The notes under the pieces were generated by a model. That model made no database searches and had not been told where the DNA came from. It saw only the letters and a list, made by a program, of their open reading frames with translations. DNA of 64,000 nucleotides from Pseudomonas helvetica (GTDB taxonomy: Bacteria > Pseudomonadota > Gammaproteobacteria > Pseudomonadales > Pseudomonadaceae). Shown here piece after piece: positions 44,294 through 56,359 of the stretch (the first letter of the stretch is position 1; the number at the start of each line of letters is the position of its first letter). The stretch is from positions 2,119,501-2,183,500 of the forward strand of contig NZ_CP150917.1 of the NCBI RefSeq assembly GCF_039908645.1, in the 5' to 3' direction. The translations under genes were made by a program, and so were the position numbers.

Positions 44294-46693
44294 TTAGAGC
44301 GAAGCCAGCTCGGTCTCGGCTTCCGCGGCTTTCACCGACTTCAACTGGCGCATCTGCTCACAGCCCCACAACACCCGCTCCGGTGTGGCCGGTGCGTCGA
44401 TTTTCGGTTGATGTCGGTAATCGCCCAGGCTCGCCACTGCATCCTTGATTGCGCACCAGACGGAAATCCCCAGCATGAACGGCGGTTCGCCCACGGCTTT
44501 GGAATGGAACACCGTGTCTTCCGGGTTCTTGCGGTTTTCCACCAGCTTGACCCGCAAATCCAGCGGCATGTCGGCGACCGCCGGGATCTTGTAGCTGGCC
44601 GGGCCGTTGGTCATCAGTTTGCCTTTGGCATTCCAGACCAGCTCTTCCATGGTCAGCCAGCCCATGCCCTGGATGAAACCACCCTCGACCTGGCCCATGT
44701 CGATAGCCGGGTTCAACGAGGCGCCGACGTCATGCAGGATGTCGGTGCGGAGCATTTTGTATTCGCCGGTCAGGGTGTCGACGATCACCTCGGCGCAGGC
44801 TGCGCCAAACGCGTAGTAGTAGAACGGCCGGCCGCGAGCCTGGCTACGGTCATAGTAGATTTTCGGGGTCTTGTAGAAACCGGTGCTGGACAGCGACACC
44901 TGGGCGAAATACGCCTGCTGGATCAGTTCTTCGAAGGTCAGGATCTGATCGCGAACCCGCACATGGCCGTTGTGAAACTCTACGTCTTCTTCGCTGACCG
45001 CATACTTGCGCGCGGCAAATTCCACCAGGCGTTGCTTGATGATTTCAGCGGCGTTTTGCGCAGCCTTGCCGTTCAGGTCGGCACCGCTGGACGCGGCGGT
45101 CGGCGAGGTGTTCGGCACCTTGTCGGTGTTGGTCGCGGTGATCTGTACACGGTCGATTTCAACCTGGAACACCTCGGCCACGACTTGCGCGACTTTGACG
45201 TTCAAGCCCTGGCCCATTTCGGTGCCGCCGTGGTTCAGATGAATGCTGCCGTCGGTGTAGACGTGAATCAGTGCACCGGCCTGGTTGAGGAAGCTGGCAG
45301 TGAAGGAAATACCGAATTTCACCGGGGTCAGCGCCAGGCCTTTTTTCAGGATCGGGCTGTTGGCGTTGTAGCGGCGGATCGCTTCGCGGCGTTCTGCGTA
45401 CTGGCTGCTTTCTTCCAGCTCGGCGGTGATTTCCTCGAGCATGTTGTGCTCGACGGTCTGGTAGTAATGGGTGACGTTGCGCTCGGTCTTGCCGTAGTAG
45501 TTGGCCTTGCGCACCGCCAGCGGGTCGAGGCCCAGATGACGGGCGATGGCGTCCATCACTTCTTCGATGGCGACCATTCCTTGCGGGCCGCCAAAGCCGC
45601 GATAGGCGGTGTTCGACGCGGTGTTGGTCTTGCAGCGGTGACCGTTGATGGTTGCGTCGCCCAGGTAGTACGAGTTGTCCGAGTGGAACATCGCCCGGTC
45701 GACGATCGACGCCGACAGGTCCGGTGAACAACCGCAGTTGCCGGCCAGTTCCAGTTGGATGCCGTGCAGGCGTCCGCTGTCGTCGAAGCCGACATCGTAT
45801 TCAATGTAGAACGGGTGACGTTTGCCGGTCATCAGCATGTCTTCGACCCGTGGCAGGCGCATTTTGGTCGGCTGCCCGGTCAGGTGCGCGATTACCGCGC
45901 AGAGACAGGCGGGGCTGGCGGCCTGAGTTTCCTTGCCGCCAAAGCCGCCGCCCATGCGACGCATGTCGACGACGATTTTGTTCATCGAGACGTCGAGCAC
46001 TTCCGCCACCAGTTTCTGCACTTCGGTGGGGTTCTGGGTCGAGCAGTAGACGATCATGCCGCCGTCTTCGGTCGGCATCACCGAAGAGATCTGGGTTTCC
46101 AGATAGAAGTGTTCCTGGCCGCCGATATGCAGCGTGCCTTGGATGCGGTGCTCGGCGGTCGCCAGCGCAGTGGCTGAGTCGCCGCGTTTGTGAGTGTGGC
46201 TATCCAATACGAAGTGGCGTTTGCGCAAGGCTTCGACCACGTCGAGTACCGGCTCCAGATCTTCGTATTCGATGATCGCGGCCATGGCCGCCTTGCGTGC
46301 GGTTTCCAGGTCTTTCGCGGCCACCGCGAGCACCGGCTGACCGACGAATTGTACGTCGTCGATGGCCAGCAATGGGTCGCCCGGCAACAATGGACCGATG
46401 TCTTTCAGGCCCGGCACGTCCTCGTGGGTAATGGCGATGCGCACGCCTTCAAAGGCGTAGCAGGGCTTAGTGTCGATGCTGATGATTTTCGCGTGGGCAC
46501 GATCCGAGAGTCGCGCGTAAACGTGCAACTGATTCGGAAATTCCAGCCGGTCGTCGATGTACTGCGCTTCACCGGACACGTGTTTGTCGGCGCTGTCGTG
46601 CTTGACGCTGCGGCCGACACCGGTGGTCAGGTCCTTGGCAAACAGTTCGGCCAGTTCGGCTTGGGTTTTCTCGACTTTGTGATGGTTAGACAT
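44294..46693 (-). CDS. xdhB: Xanthine dehydrogenase, molybdopterin-binding subunit
   Basis: 799 aa. Large subunit binding the molybdenum cofactor and substrate. Begins with 'GVGRSVKHDSADKHVSGEAQ'; 'RMGGGFGGKETQA' near 235-247 and 'AYRGFGGPQGM' near 370 are molybdenum-cofactor loops, and 'GEPPFMLG' with the catalytic Glu is near the C-terminus ('KAVGEPPFML'). Oxidises hypoxanthine and xanthine to urate with NAD. Start overlaps the xdhA stop by 8 bases. Confidence 0.95.
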   Translation of the reverse strand: MSNHHKVEKTQAELAELFAKDLTTGVGRSVKHDSADKHVSGEAQYIDDRLEFPNQLHVYARLSDRAHAKIISIDTKPCYAFEGVRIAITHEDVPGLKDIGPLLPGDPLLAIDDVQFVGQPVLAVAAKDLETARKAAMAAIIEYEDLEPVLDVVEALRKRHFVLDSHTHKRGDSATALATAEHRIQGTLHIGGQEHFYLETQISSVMPTEDGGMIVYCSTQNPTEVQKLVAEVLDVSMNKIVVDMRRMGGGFGGKETQAASPACLCAVIAHLTGQPTKMRLPRVEDMLMTGKRHPFYIEYDVGFDDSGRLHGIQLELAGNCGCSPDLSASIVDRAMFHSDNSYYLGDATINGHRCKTNTASNTAYRGFGGPQGMVAIEEVMDAIARHLGLDPLAVRKANYYGKTERNVTHYYQTVEHNMLEEITAELEESSQYAERREAIRRYNANSPILKKGLALTPVKFGISFTASFLNQAGALIHVYTDGSIHLNHGGTEMGQGLNVKVAQVVAEVFQVEIDRVQITATNTDKVPNTSPTAASSGADLNGKAAQNAAEIIKQRLVEFAARKYAVSEEDVEFHNGHVRVRDQILTFEELIQQAYFAQVSLSSTGFYKTPKIYYDRSQARGRPFYYYAFGAACAEVIVDTLTGEYKMLRTDILHDVGASLNPAIDMGQVEGGFIQGMGWLTMEELVWNAKGKLMTNGPASYKIPAVADMPLDLRVKLVENRKNPEDTVFHSKAVGEPPFMLGISVWCAIKDAVASLGDYRHQPKIDAPATPERVLWGCEQMRQLKSVKAAEAETELASL

Positions 46694-48140
46694 AAGCGGT
46701 CACCCGAGTCTCGATGTGCGGTGTTTGCAGTTCGATGAAGTATTTACGCAGCAGGTTCTGCGCGCTGAGCAGGCGGTATTCCTTGCTCGCACGGAAGTCC
46801 GTGAGCGGTGTGAAGTCTTGCGCAAGGGCGGCGCAGGCACGTTCCACCGTTGTGTTGTTCCATGGCGCGCCGAGCAGCGCGGCTTCGCAGCTTTTCGCGC
46901 GTTTCGGTGTCGCGGCCATGCCGCCGAACGCAACGCGGGCGTCGGCAACCACGCCGTTTTCGATGCGCAGGTTGAACGCCGCGCAGACCGCGGAAATGTC
47001 ATCGTCCAGACGCTTGGAGACCTTGTAGGCGCGGAACAGTTGTTCCGCGCTGGCACGCGGCACGATGATTTTTTCGATGAACTCGCTTTCCTGGCGCGCA
47101 GTGACCCGGTAATCGATGAAATAGTCTTCCAGCGCCAGCGTGCGACGGGTTTCGCCTTTGCACAGCACGATCTGTGCGCCCAGAGCGATCAGCAGCGGAG
47201 GTGAGTCACCAATCGGCGAGGCGTTGCCGATGTTGCCGCCGAGGGTGCCCTGATTGCGGATTTGCAAGGAGGCGAAGCGTTGCAGCAATTCGCCGAAGTC
47301 CGGGTACTCGGCCTCGAGGGCGTCGTAGCAGTCGGAGAGGGCGGTGGCGGCGCCGATTTCCAGACGATCGTCAAAGCGCTCGATGCGCTTCATTTCTGCG
47401 ACGTTGCCGACGTAGATCATCACCGGCAGCGTGCGGTGGAACTGGGTCACTTCCAGCGCCAGGTCGGTACCGCCGGCCAACAGTTTGGCTTGTGGATAAG
47501 CGTCATAGAGGTCGGCCAGATCGGCGACGGTCAGTGGCACCAGGCAGCGTTTATCGCCGCTGTTCAGTTCACCGGTGTCGGTCGGAGCAATGGCTTTCAG
47601 GCGAGCGATGGTTTCGGCTTCGCGAGCATCGAACTGGTCGGGCTGTTTGGCGCTGCACACTTGTTCGGCGGCGGCGAGGATCGGCCGGTAGCCGGTGCAG
47701 CGGCAGAGGTTGCCGGCGAGGGCTTCGTGAGCTTTGTGGGAATCGGCGTGATCGCTGTTTTTCTGCAGCGCGAACAATGACATGACAAAGCCCGGTGTGC
47801 AGAAGCCGCACTGTGAGCCATGGCACTCGACCATGGCTTTTTGCACGCTGTGCAGCTTGCCTTGGTGTTTGAGGTCTTCGACGCTGATCAGCTGTTTGCC
47901 GTGCAGCGACGAAACAAACGTCAGGCACGAGTTGAGGCTGCGATAGCGAATGTGTTCGCGGCCGTTGTCATCGGTCTGCAATTCACCGACCACCACCGTA
48001 CACGCGCCACAGTCACCGCTGGCGCAACCTTCTTTGGTACCGGGTTTGCCCAAATGTTCGCGCAGATAGTTGAGCACGGTCAGGTTTGGGTCCAGGGCGT
48101 GCTCGCTACGGAGTTCCTGGTTAAGTAAAAACTGGATCAC
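46686..48140 (-). CDS. xdhA: Xanthine dehydrogenase, Fe/S-FAD subunit
   Basis: 484 aa. Small subunit with a plant-type [2Fe-2S] domain (Cys39, Cys44, Cys47 in 'EGCASGDCGACTVV'), a second [2Fe-2S] domain ('QCGFCTPGFVMSL', 'NLCRCTGYRPI') and an FAD-binding domain (about 190-480; 'KLLAGGTDLALEV', 'GTLGGNIGNASPIGDSPP'). The start is a GTG at 48140, giving 'VIQFLLNQELRSEH'; the longer frame to 48257 includes the operators and is low-complexity. First gene of the purine operon. Confidence 0.93.
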   Translation of the reverse strand: MIQFLLNQELRSEHALDPNLTVLNYLREHLGKPGTKEGCASGDCGACTVVVGELQTDDNGREHIRYRSLNSCLTFVSSLHGKQLISVEDLKHQGKLHSVQKAMVECHGSQCGFCTPGFVMSLFALQKNSDHADSHKAHEALAGNLCRCTGYRPILAAAEQVCSAKQPDQFDAREAETIARLKAIAPTDTGELNSGDKRCLVPLTVADLADLYDAYPQAKLLAGGTDLALEVTQFHRTLPVMIYVGNVAEMKRIERFDDRLEIGAATALSDCYDALEAEYPDFGELLQRFASLQIRNQGTLGGNIGNASPIGDSPPLLIALGAQIVLCKGETRRTLALEDYFIDYRVTARQESEFIEKIIVPRASAEQLFRAYKVSKRLDDDISAVCAAFNLRIENGVVADARVAFGGMAATPKRAKSCEAALLGAPWNNTTVERACAALAQDFTPLTDFRASKEYRLLSAQNLLRKYFIELQTPHIETRVTAYV

Positions 48141-48405
48141 GGAAGGCCTCGCAGACTCATTATTGTTGTTAACCGACGAACCTGAATTTATCAGGTCTGA
48201 CTTTTCGGTCAATGATTTTCTGACTTGAGGGTCAGGAAATACGCTTTTGCCGATCAACAGTGGCTTATTTCATTATTGACCCTCTCGGGATACCTCGCTT
48301 TTTGCTTGAATCGTGCCAAATTCCGCTGGCTTGGCCCTGCGCCATCACCCCGCAAGTGCGCTACACTGCGCCGCTTGTACAGATCGAAGAGTTTGAAGGA
48401 AAACC
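48141..48405. promoter_or_regulatory. Divergent xdhA / GntR promoter region with tandem operators
   Basis: Two 14-base palindromic sites of identical flanks, TGACTTTTCGGTCA (48198-48211) and TGACTTGAGGGTCA (48221-48234), share TGACTT-N3-GGTCA and are 23 bp apart. A third palindrome, CCTGA-ATTTA-TCAGG, is at 48181-48195. They lie 41-94 bases upstream of the xdhA start. Spacing of about two helical turns suggests a dimer pair on one face of the DNA. Which regulator binds is not known; one of the two GntR proteins here is the obvious candidate. Confidence 0.7.
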
Positions 48406-49065
48406 ATGACGTTCAAGGCGCCGGACAGCCTCGCCGAGCAAATTGCTCACCACCTCGCCGAACGCATCATTCGCGGCGACCTCAAGCCCGGAGAGCGCAT
48501 CCAGGAACAGAAGGTCACGTTGGCCCTCAATGTCAGCCGCGGCTCGGTTCGCGAAGCCTTGCTGATTCTCGAGCGCCGGCACCTGATCGCCATCTTGCCG
48601 CGTCGTGGTGCTCATGTGACCGAACTCACCGCACACAAGGTGCAGAGCCTGTGCACGCTGATGAGCGAGCTGTACATCCTGCTCGGTAATTCGGTGGCCA
48701 GTGGCTGGCAGGTTCAGGCCGACATGGCGCCGTTCCTGCACATCCAGCAGCGCCTGAGCGCCAGTTACGAGCGTCAGGACATCCGCGCCTTTGTCGAAGA
48801 CAGTTTCAGCGTGATGCGCGCGGCGTACCCATTCGCCAATAACCCGTACTTGCAGGAAACCGTCGAGAACCTGCAACCGGCCATGAGCCGTGCGTATTTT
48901 CTCGCCCTGGAACAGCGCAAGGCCGAGATGAGTGAGTTCCTCGAACTGTTCGAACGCTTGCTCGCGGCCGTGCTGGCGCGTGATCTGCCAGAGATTCGCG
49001 TCGTGCTCTCGGCTTATGCCCGGCGCAGTTGCGATCTGGTGCTGTCTGCCTTGCCGGTTGCCTGA
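48406..49065 (+). CDS. GntR-family transcriptional regulator
   Basis: 219 aa. Winged helix-turn-helix (about 8-75, 'VTLALNVSRGSVREALLILE') and FCD-like helical domain, less canonical than in the other two GntR proteins here and lacking several of the His metal ligands. Reads divergently from xdhA and ends 2 bases before the smc GTG start, so smc is probably translated in a coupled way. The same regulator-smc pairing is found in P. aeruginosa (from memory). Purine operon control is a reasonable guess. Confidence 0.85.
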   Translation: MTFKAPDSLAEQIAHHLAERIIRGDLKPGERIQEQKVTLALNVSRGSVREALLILERRHLIAILPRRGAHVTELTAHKVQSLCTLMSELYILLGNSVASGWQVQADMAPFLHIQQRLSASYERQDIRAFVEDSFSVMRAAYPFANNPYLQETVENLQPAMSRAYFLALEQRKAEMSEFLELFERLLAAVLARDLPEIRVVLSAYARRSCDLVLSALPVA

Positions 49066-49067
49066 GC

Positions 49068-52000
49068 GTGCGGCTCAAGTGCATCAAACTGGCGGGGTTC
49101 AAATCCTTCGTCGACCCGACCACGGTGAACTTCCCCAGTAACATGGCGGCGGTGGTCGGGCCCAACGGTTGCGGCAAGTCGAACATCATCGACGCCGTAC
49201 GCTGGGTGATGGGCGAGAGCTCGGCCAAGAACTTGCGCGGCGAGTCGATGACCGACGTCATCTTCAACGGCTCTACCAGTCGCAAACCGGTGAGCCAGGC
49301 AAGCATCGAACTGGTGTTCGACAACTCCGACGGCACGTTGCTCGGCGAGTACGCGGCCTACGCGGAGATTTCCATTCGTCGCAAAGTCACCCGCGACAGC
49401 CAGACCACGTATTACCTCAACGGCACCAAATGCCGTCGCCGCGATATCACCGACATTTTTCTCGGTACCGGCCTGGGCCCGCGCAGCTACTCGATCATCG
49501 AACAGGGGATGATCTCCAAGCTGATCGAATCCAAGCCCGAAGACCTGCGCAACTTCATCGAAGAAGCGGCGGGGATCTCCAAGTACAAGGAGCGCCGGCG
49601 CGAGACCGAAAACCGCATCCGTCGCACCCACGAAAACCTCGCGCGCCTGACCGACCTGCGTGATGAGCTGGAACGTCAGCTCGAACGCTTGCATCGTCAG
49701 GCCCAGGCGGCCGAGAAGTATCAGGAATACAAAGCCGAAGAGCGTCAGCTCAAGGCACAACTGTCGGCGCTACGCTGGCAGGAATTGAACGAACAGGTTG
49801 GCCAGCGCGAAGCGATCATTGGCAACCAGGAAATCAGTTTCGAAGCCCTGGTCGCTGAACAGCGCAATGCCGATGCGAGCATCGAGCGGCTGCGCGACGG
49901 TCATCACGACCTGTCTGAGCGCTTCAATCTGGTGCAGGGACGTTTCTATTCGGTCGGCGGCGACATCGCCCGGGTCGAGCAAAGCATCCAGCACGGCCAG
50001 CAGCGTTTGCGTCAGTTGCAGGATGACCTCAAGGAAGCCGAGCGTTCGCGCCTGGAAACCGAGTCGCACCTGGGTCATGACCGCACCTTGTTGGCGACTC
50101 TCGGCGAAGAGCTGGATATGCTCACGCCTGAGCAGGAAGTCACCAGCGCCGCCGCTGAAGAGGCCGCCGCCGCGCTGGAAGAATCCGAAACCACCATGCA
50201 CGGCTGGCAGGAGCAGTGGGACAGTTTTAACCTGCGCTCGGCCGAGCCACGGCGTCAGGCTGAAGTCCAGCAGTCGCGCATCCAGCAGCTGGAAACCAGC
50301 ATGGAACGCCTGGCCGAGCGCCAACGTCGCTTGGCCGAAGAGCGCGACCTGTTGTCGGCAGCCCCGGAAGACGCGGCGATTCTCGATCTGAGTGAACAGC
50401 TCGCCGCCAGTGAAGCGACCCTCGAAGATTTGCAGGCCAGCGAAGAAGCGCAGGTCGAGCGGCTTGAGCAGTTGCGTCAGGAACTGCAACTGGCCCTGCA
50501 AAACCAGCAGCAGGCGCAGGGTGACTTGCAACGGCTCAACGGGCGCCTGGCCTCGCTGGAGGCGTTGCAGCAAGCGGCGCTCGATCCGGGCACCGGCGCC
50601 GCCGAGTGGTTGCGTGAACAGCATCTGGCCGAACGTCCGCGTCTGGCCGAAGGCTTGAAGGTTGAGGCGGGTTGGGAGCTGGCGGTGGAAACCGTGCTCG
50701 GTGCCGACCTGCAAGCCGTGCTGGTCGATGACTTCGCGGGATTCGATCTGTCCGGCTTTGCCCAAGGCGATCTGCGTTTGCTCAGCCCGGCCAGCGATGG
50801 AGTGCGGATCCCCGGCAGCCTGCTCGACAAAGTTGAGGCGCAGATCGATCTGTCGCCGTGGCTGGGGCAGGTCAAACCGGTGGACAGTCTTGAACAAGCG
50901 CTGTCGCTGCGTGGGCAATTGTCGGTTGGCGAAAGCCTGATCAGCCGTGATGGCTACTGGGTTGGGCGGCACTTTTTGCGGGTGCGCCGCGCCAGTGAGG
51001 CCGAGAGCGGCATGTTGGCGCGCGGGCAGGAAATCCAGCGTCTGGGGCTTGAGCGCGAAGAGCGCGAAGCGACCGTCGAGACGCTGGAAACCACCTTGCA
51101 AAACCTGCGCGCCCAGCAGCGTCAGCAAGAGAATGGCCGCGAACACCTGCGTCGTTTGCTGCAGGACGAAGCGCGCCAGCAAGGCGAATTGAAAGCTCAA
51201 CTGTCGGCCGGTAAAGCCAAGGCCGAGCAGCTGACATTACGCCGTACGCGGCTCGACGAAGAGCTCGGTGAATTGGCTGAGCAGCGTGCGCTGGAACATG
51301 AACAGATTGGCGAGTCGCGCCTGCAATTGCAGGAAGCCCTCGACAGCATGGCGATCGACACCGAGCAGCGCGAGTTGCTGCTGGCTCAGCGCGACAGCTT
51401 GCGCGAGCGCCTGGATCGGGTGCGGCAGGAGGCCCGTCAGCATAAAGACCATGCGCACCAATTGGCGGTGCGTCTGGGCTCGCTCAAGGCGCAACACGAT
51501 TCAACCCGTCAGGCACTGGAACGGCTGGAATTGCAGTCCGAGCGCCTAACTGAAAAGCGCGAGCAGCTCAGTCTTAATCTGGAGGAGGGCGAAGCGCCGC
51601 TGGAAGAGTTGCGGCTCAAGCTTGAAGAGTTGCTCGACAAGCGCATGAGCGTCGACGAAGAATTGAGAACCGCGCAGATCGCCCTGGAAGATGCCGATCG
51701 TGAATTGCGGGATGCCGAGAAACGCCGCAGCCAGGCCGAGCAGCAATCGCAGCTGCTCCGTGGTCAACTTGAACAGCAGCGCATGGAATGGCAGGCCCTG
51801 ACCGTGCGCCGCAAAACCTTGCAGGATCAATTGCTCGAAGACGGCTATGACCTGCACGGGGTGCTCGCCACCCTGGTGGCTGAAGCGAACGAAAAAGACG
51901 CCGAAGAAGAGCTCGAGCGCATTGCTGCGCGAATTCAGCGACTGGGCGCGATCAACCTCGCGGCCATCGACGAGTACCAGCAGCAGTCCGAGCGCAAGCG

Positions 52001-52556
52001 TTATCTGGATGCTCAGGACGCTGACCTGGTGGAAGCGCTCGACACCCTGGAAAACGTCATTCGCAAGATCGACAAGGAAACCCGCAATCGCTTCAAAGAT
52101 ACCTTTGATCAGATTAACGGTGGATTGCAGGCTCTTTTTCCAAAAGTTTTCGGTGGAGGCAGCGCTTATTTGGAACTGACGGGCGAAGATCTACTCGATA
52201 CAGGGGTGACGATCATGGCGCGTCCGCCCGGGAAGAAGAACAGCACCATCCATTTACTGTCAGGCGGTGAAAAAGCCCTGACGGCATTGGCACTGGTTTT
52301 TGCGATCTTCAAGCTGAACCCGGCGCCGTTTTGCATGCTCGACGAAGTTGACGCACCGCTGGATGACGCTAACGTTGGACGCTATGCCCGATTGGTGAAA
52401 GAGATGTCACAAACGGTGCAGTTCATCTATATCACCCACAACAAGATCGCCATGGAAATGGCCGACCAATTGATGGGGGTCACGATGCACGAGCCTGGTT
52501 GTTCGCGTCTGGTAGCCGTGGATGTCGAGGAGGCGATGGCGATGGTGGACGCCTGA
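49068..52556 (+). CDS. smc: Chromosome segregation ATPase SMC
   Basis: 1162 aa, normal for Pseudomonas SMC. N-terminal ATPase half with Walker A 'GPNGCGKSNIID' (about 31-42), two long coiled coils (about 165-500 and 660-1000) around a hinge (about 510-640, 'EWLREQHLAERPRLAEGLKV'), and a C-terminal half with ABC signature 'LSGGEKALTALAL' and Walker B 'FCMLDEVDAPLDD'. Start is GTG at 49068 ('VRLKCIKLAGFKSFVDP'), 2 bases past the regulator stop. Compacts and segregates the chromosome with ScpA/ScpB, not encoded here. Confidence 0.97.
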   Translation: MRLKCIKLAGFKSFVDPTTVNFPSNMAAVVGPNGCGKSNIIDAVRWVMGESSAKNLRGESMTDVIFNGSTSRKPVSQASIELVFDNSDGTLLGEYAAYAEISIRRKVTRDSQTTYYLNGTKCRRRDITDIFLGTGLGPRSYSIIEQGMISKLIESKPEDLRNFIEEAAGISKYKERRRETENRIRRTHENLARLTDLRDELERQLERLHRQAQAAEKYQEYKAEERQLKAQLSALRWQELNEQVGQREAIIGNQEISFEALVAEQRNADASIERLRDGHHDLSERFNLVQGRFYSVGGDIARVEQSIQHGQQRLRQLQDDLKEAERSRLETESHLGHDRTLLATLGEELDMLTPEQEVTSAAAEEAAAALEESETTMHGWQEQWDSFNLRSAEPRRQAEVQQSRIQQLETSMERLAERQRRLAEERDLLSAAPEDAAILDLSEQLAASEATLEDLQASEEAQVERLEQLRQELQLALQNQQQAQGDLQRLNGRLASLEALQQAALDPGTGAAEWLREQHLAERPRLAEGLKVEAGWELAVETVLGADLQAVLVDDFAGFDLSGFAQGDLRLLSPASDGVRIPGSLLDKVEAQIDLSPWLGQVKPVDSLEQALSLRGQLSVGESLISRDGYWVGRHFLRVRRASEAESGMLARGQEIQRLGLEREEREATVETLETTLQNLRAQQRQQENGREHLRRLLQDEARQQGELKAQLSAGKAKAEQLTLRRTRLDEELGELAEQRALEHEQIGESRLQLQEALDSMAIDTEQRELLLAQRDSLRERLDRVRQEARQHKDHAHQLAVRLGSLKAQHDSTRQALERLELQSERLTEKREQLSLNLEEGEAPLEELRLKLEELLDKRMSVDEELRTAQIALEDADRELRDAEKRRSQAEQQSQLLRGQLEQQRMEWQALTVRRKTLQDQLLEDGYDLHGVLATLVAEANEKDAEEELERIAARIQRLGAINLAAIDEYQQQSERKRYLDAQDADLVEALDTLENVIRKIDKETRNRFKDTFDQINGGLQALFPKVFGGGSAYLELTGEDLLDTGVTIMARPPGKKNSTIHLLSGGEKALTALALVFAIFKLNPAPFCMLDEVDAPLDDANVGRYARLVKEMSQTVQFIYITHNKIAMEMADQLMGVTMHEPGCSRLVAVDVEEAMAMVDA

Positions 52557-52812
52557 GTCATGGCGCGTAGGCCAGATATTTGCGGGAATCAGGGATTTTT
52601 ACCCACAGAGAATGCTGGCTAATCGACATAATGGCTGAAGCCATTGTGACTGACGGTGTAAAGTTATCTTTGGTCGTGCTAGTTTAATGTCAATTTTTCG
52701 TATGCGTGGGCAAAACGCCATTCAGAACATAGAGTTGGCGCCACGTTTTAAAGCGGTTTACAGCTTGTAAACCCCTTATTTTTCAGCATTTTTTATAGAG
52801 GCACGGGATTAC
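52557..52812. other. smc-zipA intergenic region with palindromes
   Basis: No ORF. Two clean palindromes: AATGGCT-GA-AGCCATT (52631-52646) and GGTTTACA-GCT-TGTAAACC (52755-52773). The second is followed by a T-rich stretch, so it could act as a weak terminator for smc, or as part of the zipA promoter region. No clear -35/-10 pair. Confidence 0.5.
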
Positions 52813-53661
52813 ATGGAAATCGGTCTGCGCGAGTGGCTGATCGTCATCGGCATTATTGTCATTGCCGGTATTCTTTTTGATGGCTGGCGGCGCATGCGCG
52901 GCGGCAAGGGCAAGCTGAAGTTTCGCCTGGACCGAAGCCTGTCCAACCTGCCGGACGAGGACAGTGGTGCCGAACTGCTGGGCCCGCCACGCGTGCTGGA
53001 TACCCATAAAGAACCGCAACTCGACGAGCATGACTTGCCGTCGGTGAGCATGCCTGCCCGTGAGCCGCGTGAGTCGGGCTCCAAGCGCAGCAAGCGGGGT
53101 GGCGAGCCATCCCAGGGCGACCTGAATTTGAATCTGGACCTGGATGGCGGCCCTAGCTTCAGCAGCCGTGATGATTTCCCGGACGAAACCAAATCGTCGA
53201 GCGCTGCAGTCAATAAAGAACAGCCGCAGGCAGAAGAAGTCCTGGTCATCAGCGTGATCTGCCGTGACCCGGGCGGATTCAAAGGCCCGGCCCTGTTGCA
53301 GAACATCCTGGAAAGCGGTCTGCGTTTTGGCGAGATGGATATCTTCCATCGTCACGAAAGCATGGCCGGCAACGGCGAAGTGCTGTTCTCCATGGCCAAC
53401 GCGGTCAAGCCTGGCGTGTTCGATCTGGACGATATCGATCTGTTCAGCACCCCGGCTGTCAGCTTCTTCCTCGGCTTGCCAGGCCCGCGCCACCCGAAAC
53501 AGGCCTTCGACGTGATGGTTGCAGCTGCCCGCAAACTGTCTCAGGAGCTCAATGGCGAACTGAAAGACGATCAGCGCAGCGTACTGACCGCTCAGACCAT
53601 CGAGCACTACCGTCAACGTATCGTCGAGTTCGAGCGTCGCGCCCTGACCCAGAAGCGCTGA
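52813..53661 (+). CDS. zipA: Cell-division protein ZipA
   Basis: 282 aa. An N-terminal transmembrane helix ('[18 protein letters not shown]') is followed by a charged Pro/Gly-rich linker (about 35-140) and a C-terminal FtsZ-binding domain (about 145-280; '[17 protein letters not shown]'-like '[16 protein letters not shown]' and '[19 protein letters not shown]'). Tethers FtsZ to the inner membrane in the divisome. Located between smc and ligA, as in other pseudomonads. Confidence 0.93.
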   Translation: MEIGLREWLIVIGIIVIAGILFDGWRRMRGGKGKLKFRLDRSLSNLPDEDSGAELLGPPRVLDTHKEPQLDEHDLPSVSMPAREPRESGSKRSKRGGEPSQGDLNLNLDLDGGPSFSSRDDFPDETKSSSAAVNKEQPQAEEVLVISVICRDPGGFKGPALLQNILESGLRFGEMDIFHRHESMAGNGEVLFSMANAVKPGVFDLDDIDLFSTPAVSFFLGLPGPRHPKQAFDVMVAAARKLSQELNGELKDDQRSVLTAQTIEHYRQRIVEFERRALTQKR

Positions 53662-53673
53662 TATCGAATGGTC

Positions 53674-53729
53674 AAGCTCTCTATGACTAGAGAGCTTCTT
53701 GTGGCGAGGGAGCAAGCTCCCTCGCCACA
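53674..53729. repeat. Two palindromes after zipA: short hairpin and a compact REP palindrome
   Basis: AAGCTCTCT/AGAGAGCTT (53674-53697, 6-base loop) is followed at once by a near-perfect head-to-head palindrome, 'tgtggcgagggag-caa-gctccctcgccaca' spread over 53700-53729. The latter looks like a REPIN with its spacer reduced to three bases. Either could act as an imperfect terminator for zipA, though neither has a T-run. Confidence 0.75.
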
Positions 53730-53769
53730 GAATCTGCGTCTTTACGCTATATCGTATTTTGAAGATTGA

Positions 53770-56166
<2,397 letters not shown>

Positions 56167-56173
56167 AGTCGGC

Positions 56174-56244
56174 AAGGTCGCAGCCTTCGGCAGTTCCTGC
56201 GGGGCGATGTATGCATGTAGGAGCTGCCGCAGGCCGCGACCTTT
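56174..56244. repeat. REP-type inverted repeat after ligA
   Basis: Outer arms AAGGTCGC and GCGACCTT enclose inner complementary stretches (cttcggcag and ctgccgcag types). The right arm runs into TTTT, so it may also terminate ligA. It is a different REP family from the gtggcgaggg type. Confidence 0.65.
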
Positions 56245-56299
56245 TCAAGACCAACGCATGTCCTTGAACCGGTTCATATTTTTTAATCTGCGCGAACGG

Positions 56300-56327
56300 T
56301 TGTAACTTCGTCTCAGATAGGTACAAT
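56300..56327 (+). promoter_or_regulatory. Sigma-70 promoter of the 4.5S RNA gene
   Basis: TTGTAA (56300-56305) and TACAAT (56322-56327) with 16-base spacing, giving a start near 56334, just upstream of the SRP RNA fold. Confidence 0.65.
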
Positions 56328-56359
56328 GGCGCGGCTCGCCGTCAGGTGAGCGTCGTTAT

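Noticed and set aside
42344..45727. 1127-codon open frame antisense to guaD-xdhC-xdhB
   Set aside because: Shadow of strongly biased codons on the minus strand; it spans three known genes and a REP element and has no recognisable domain.
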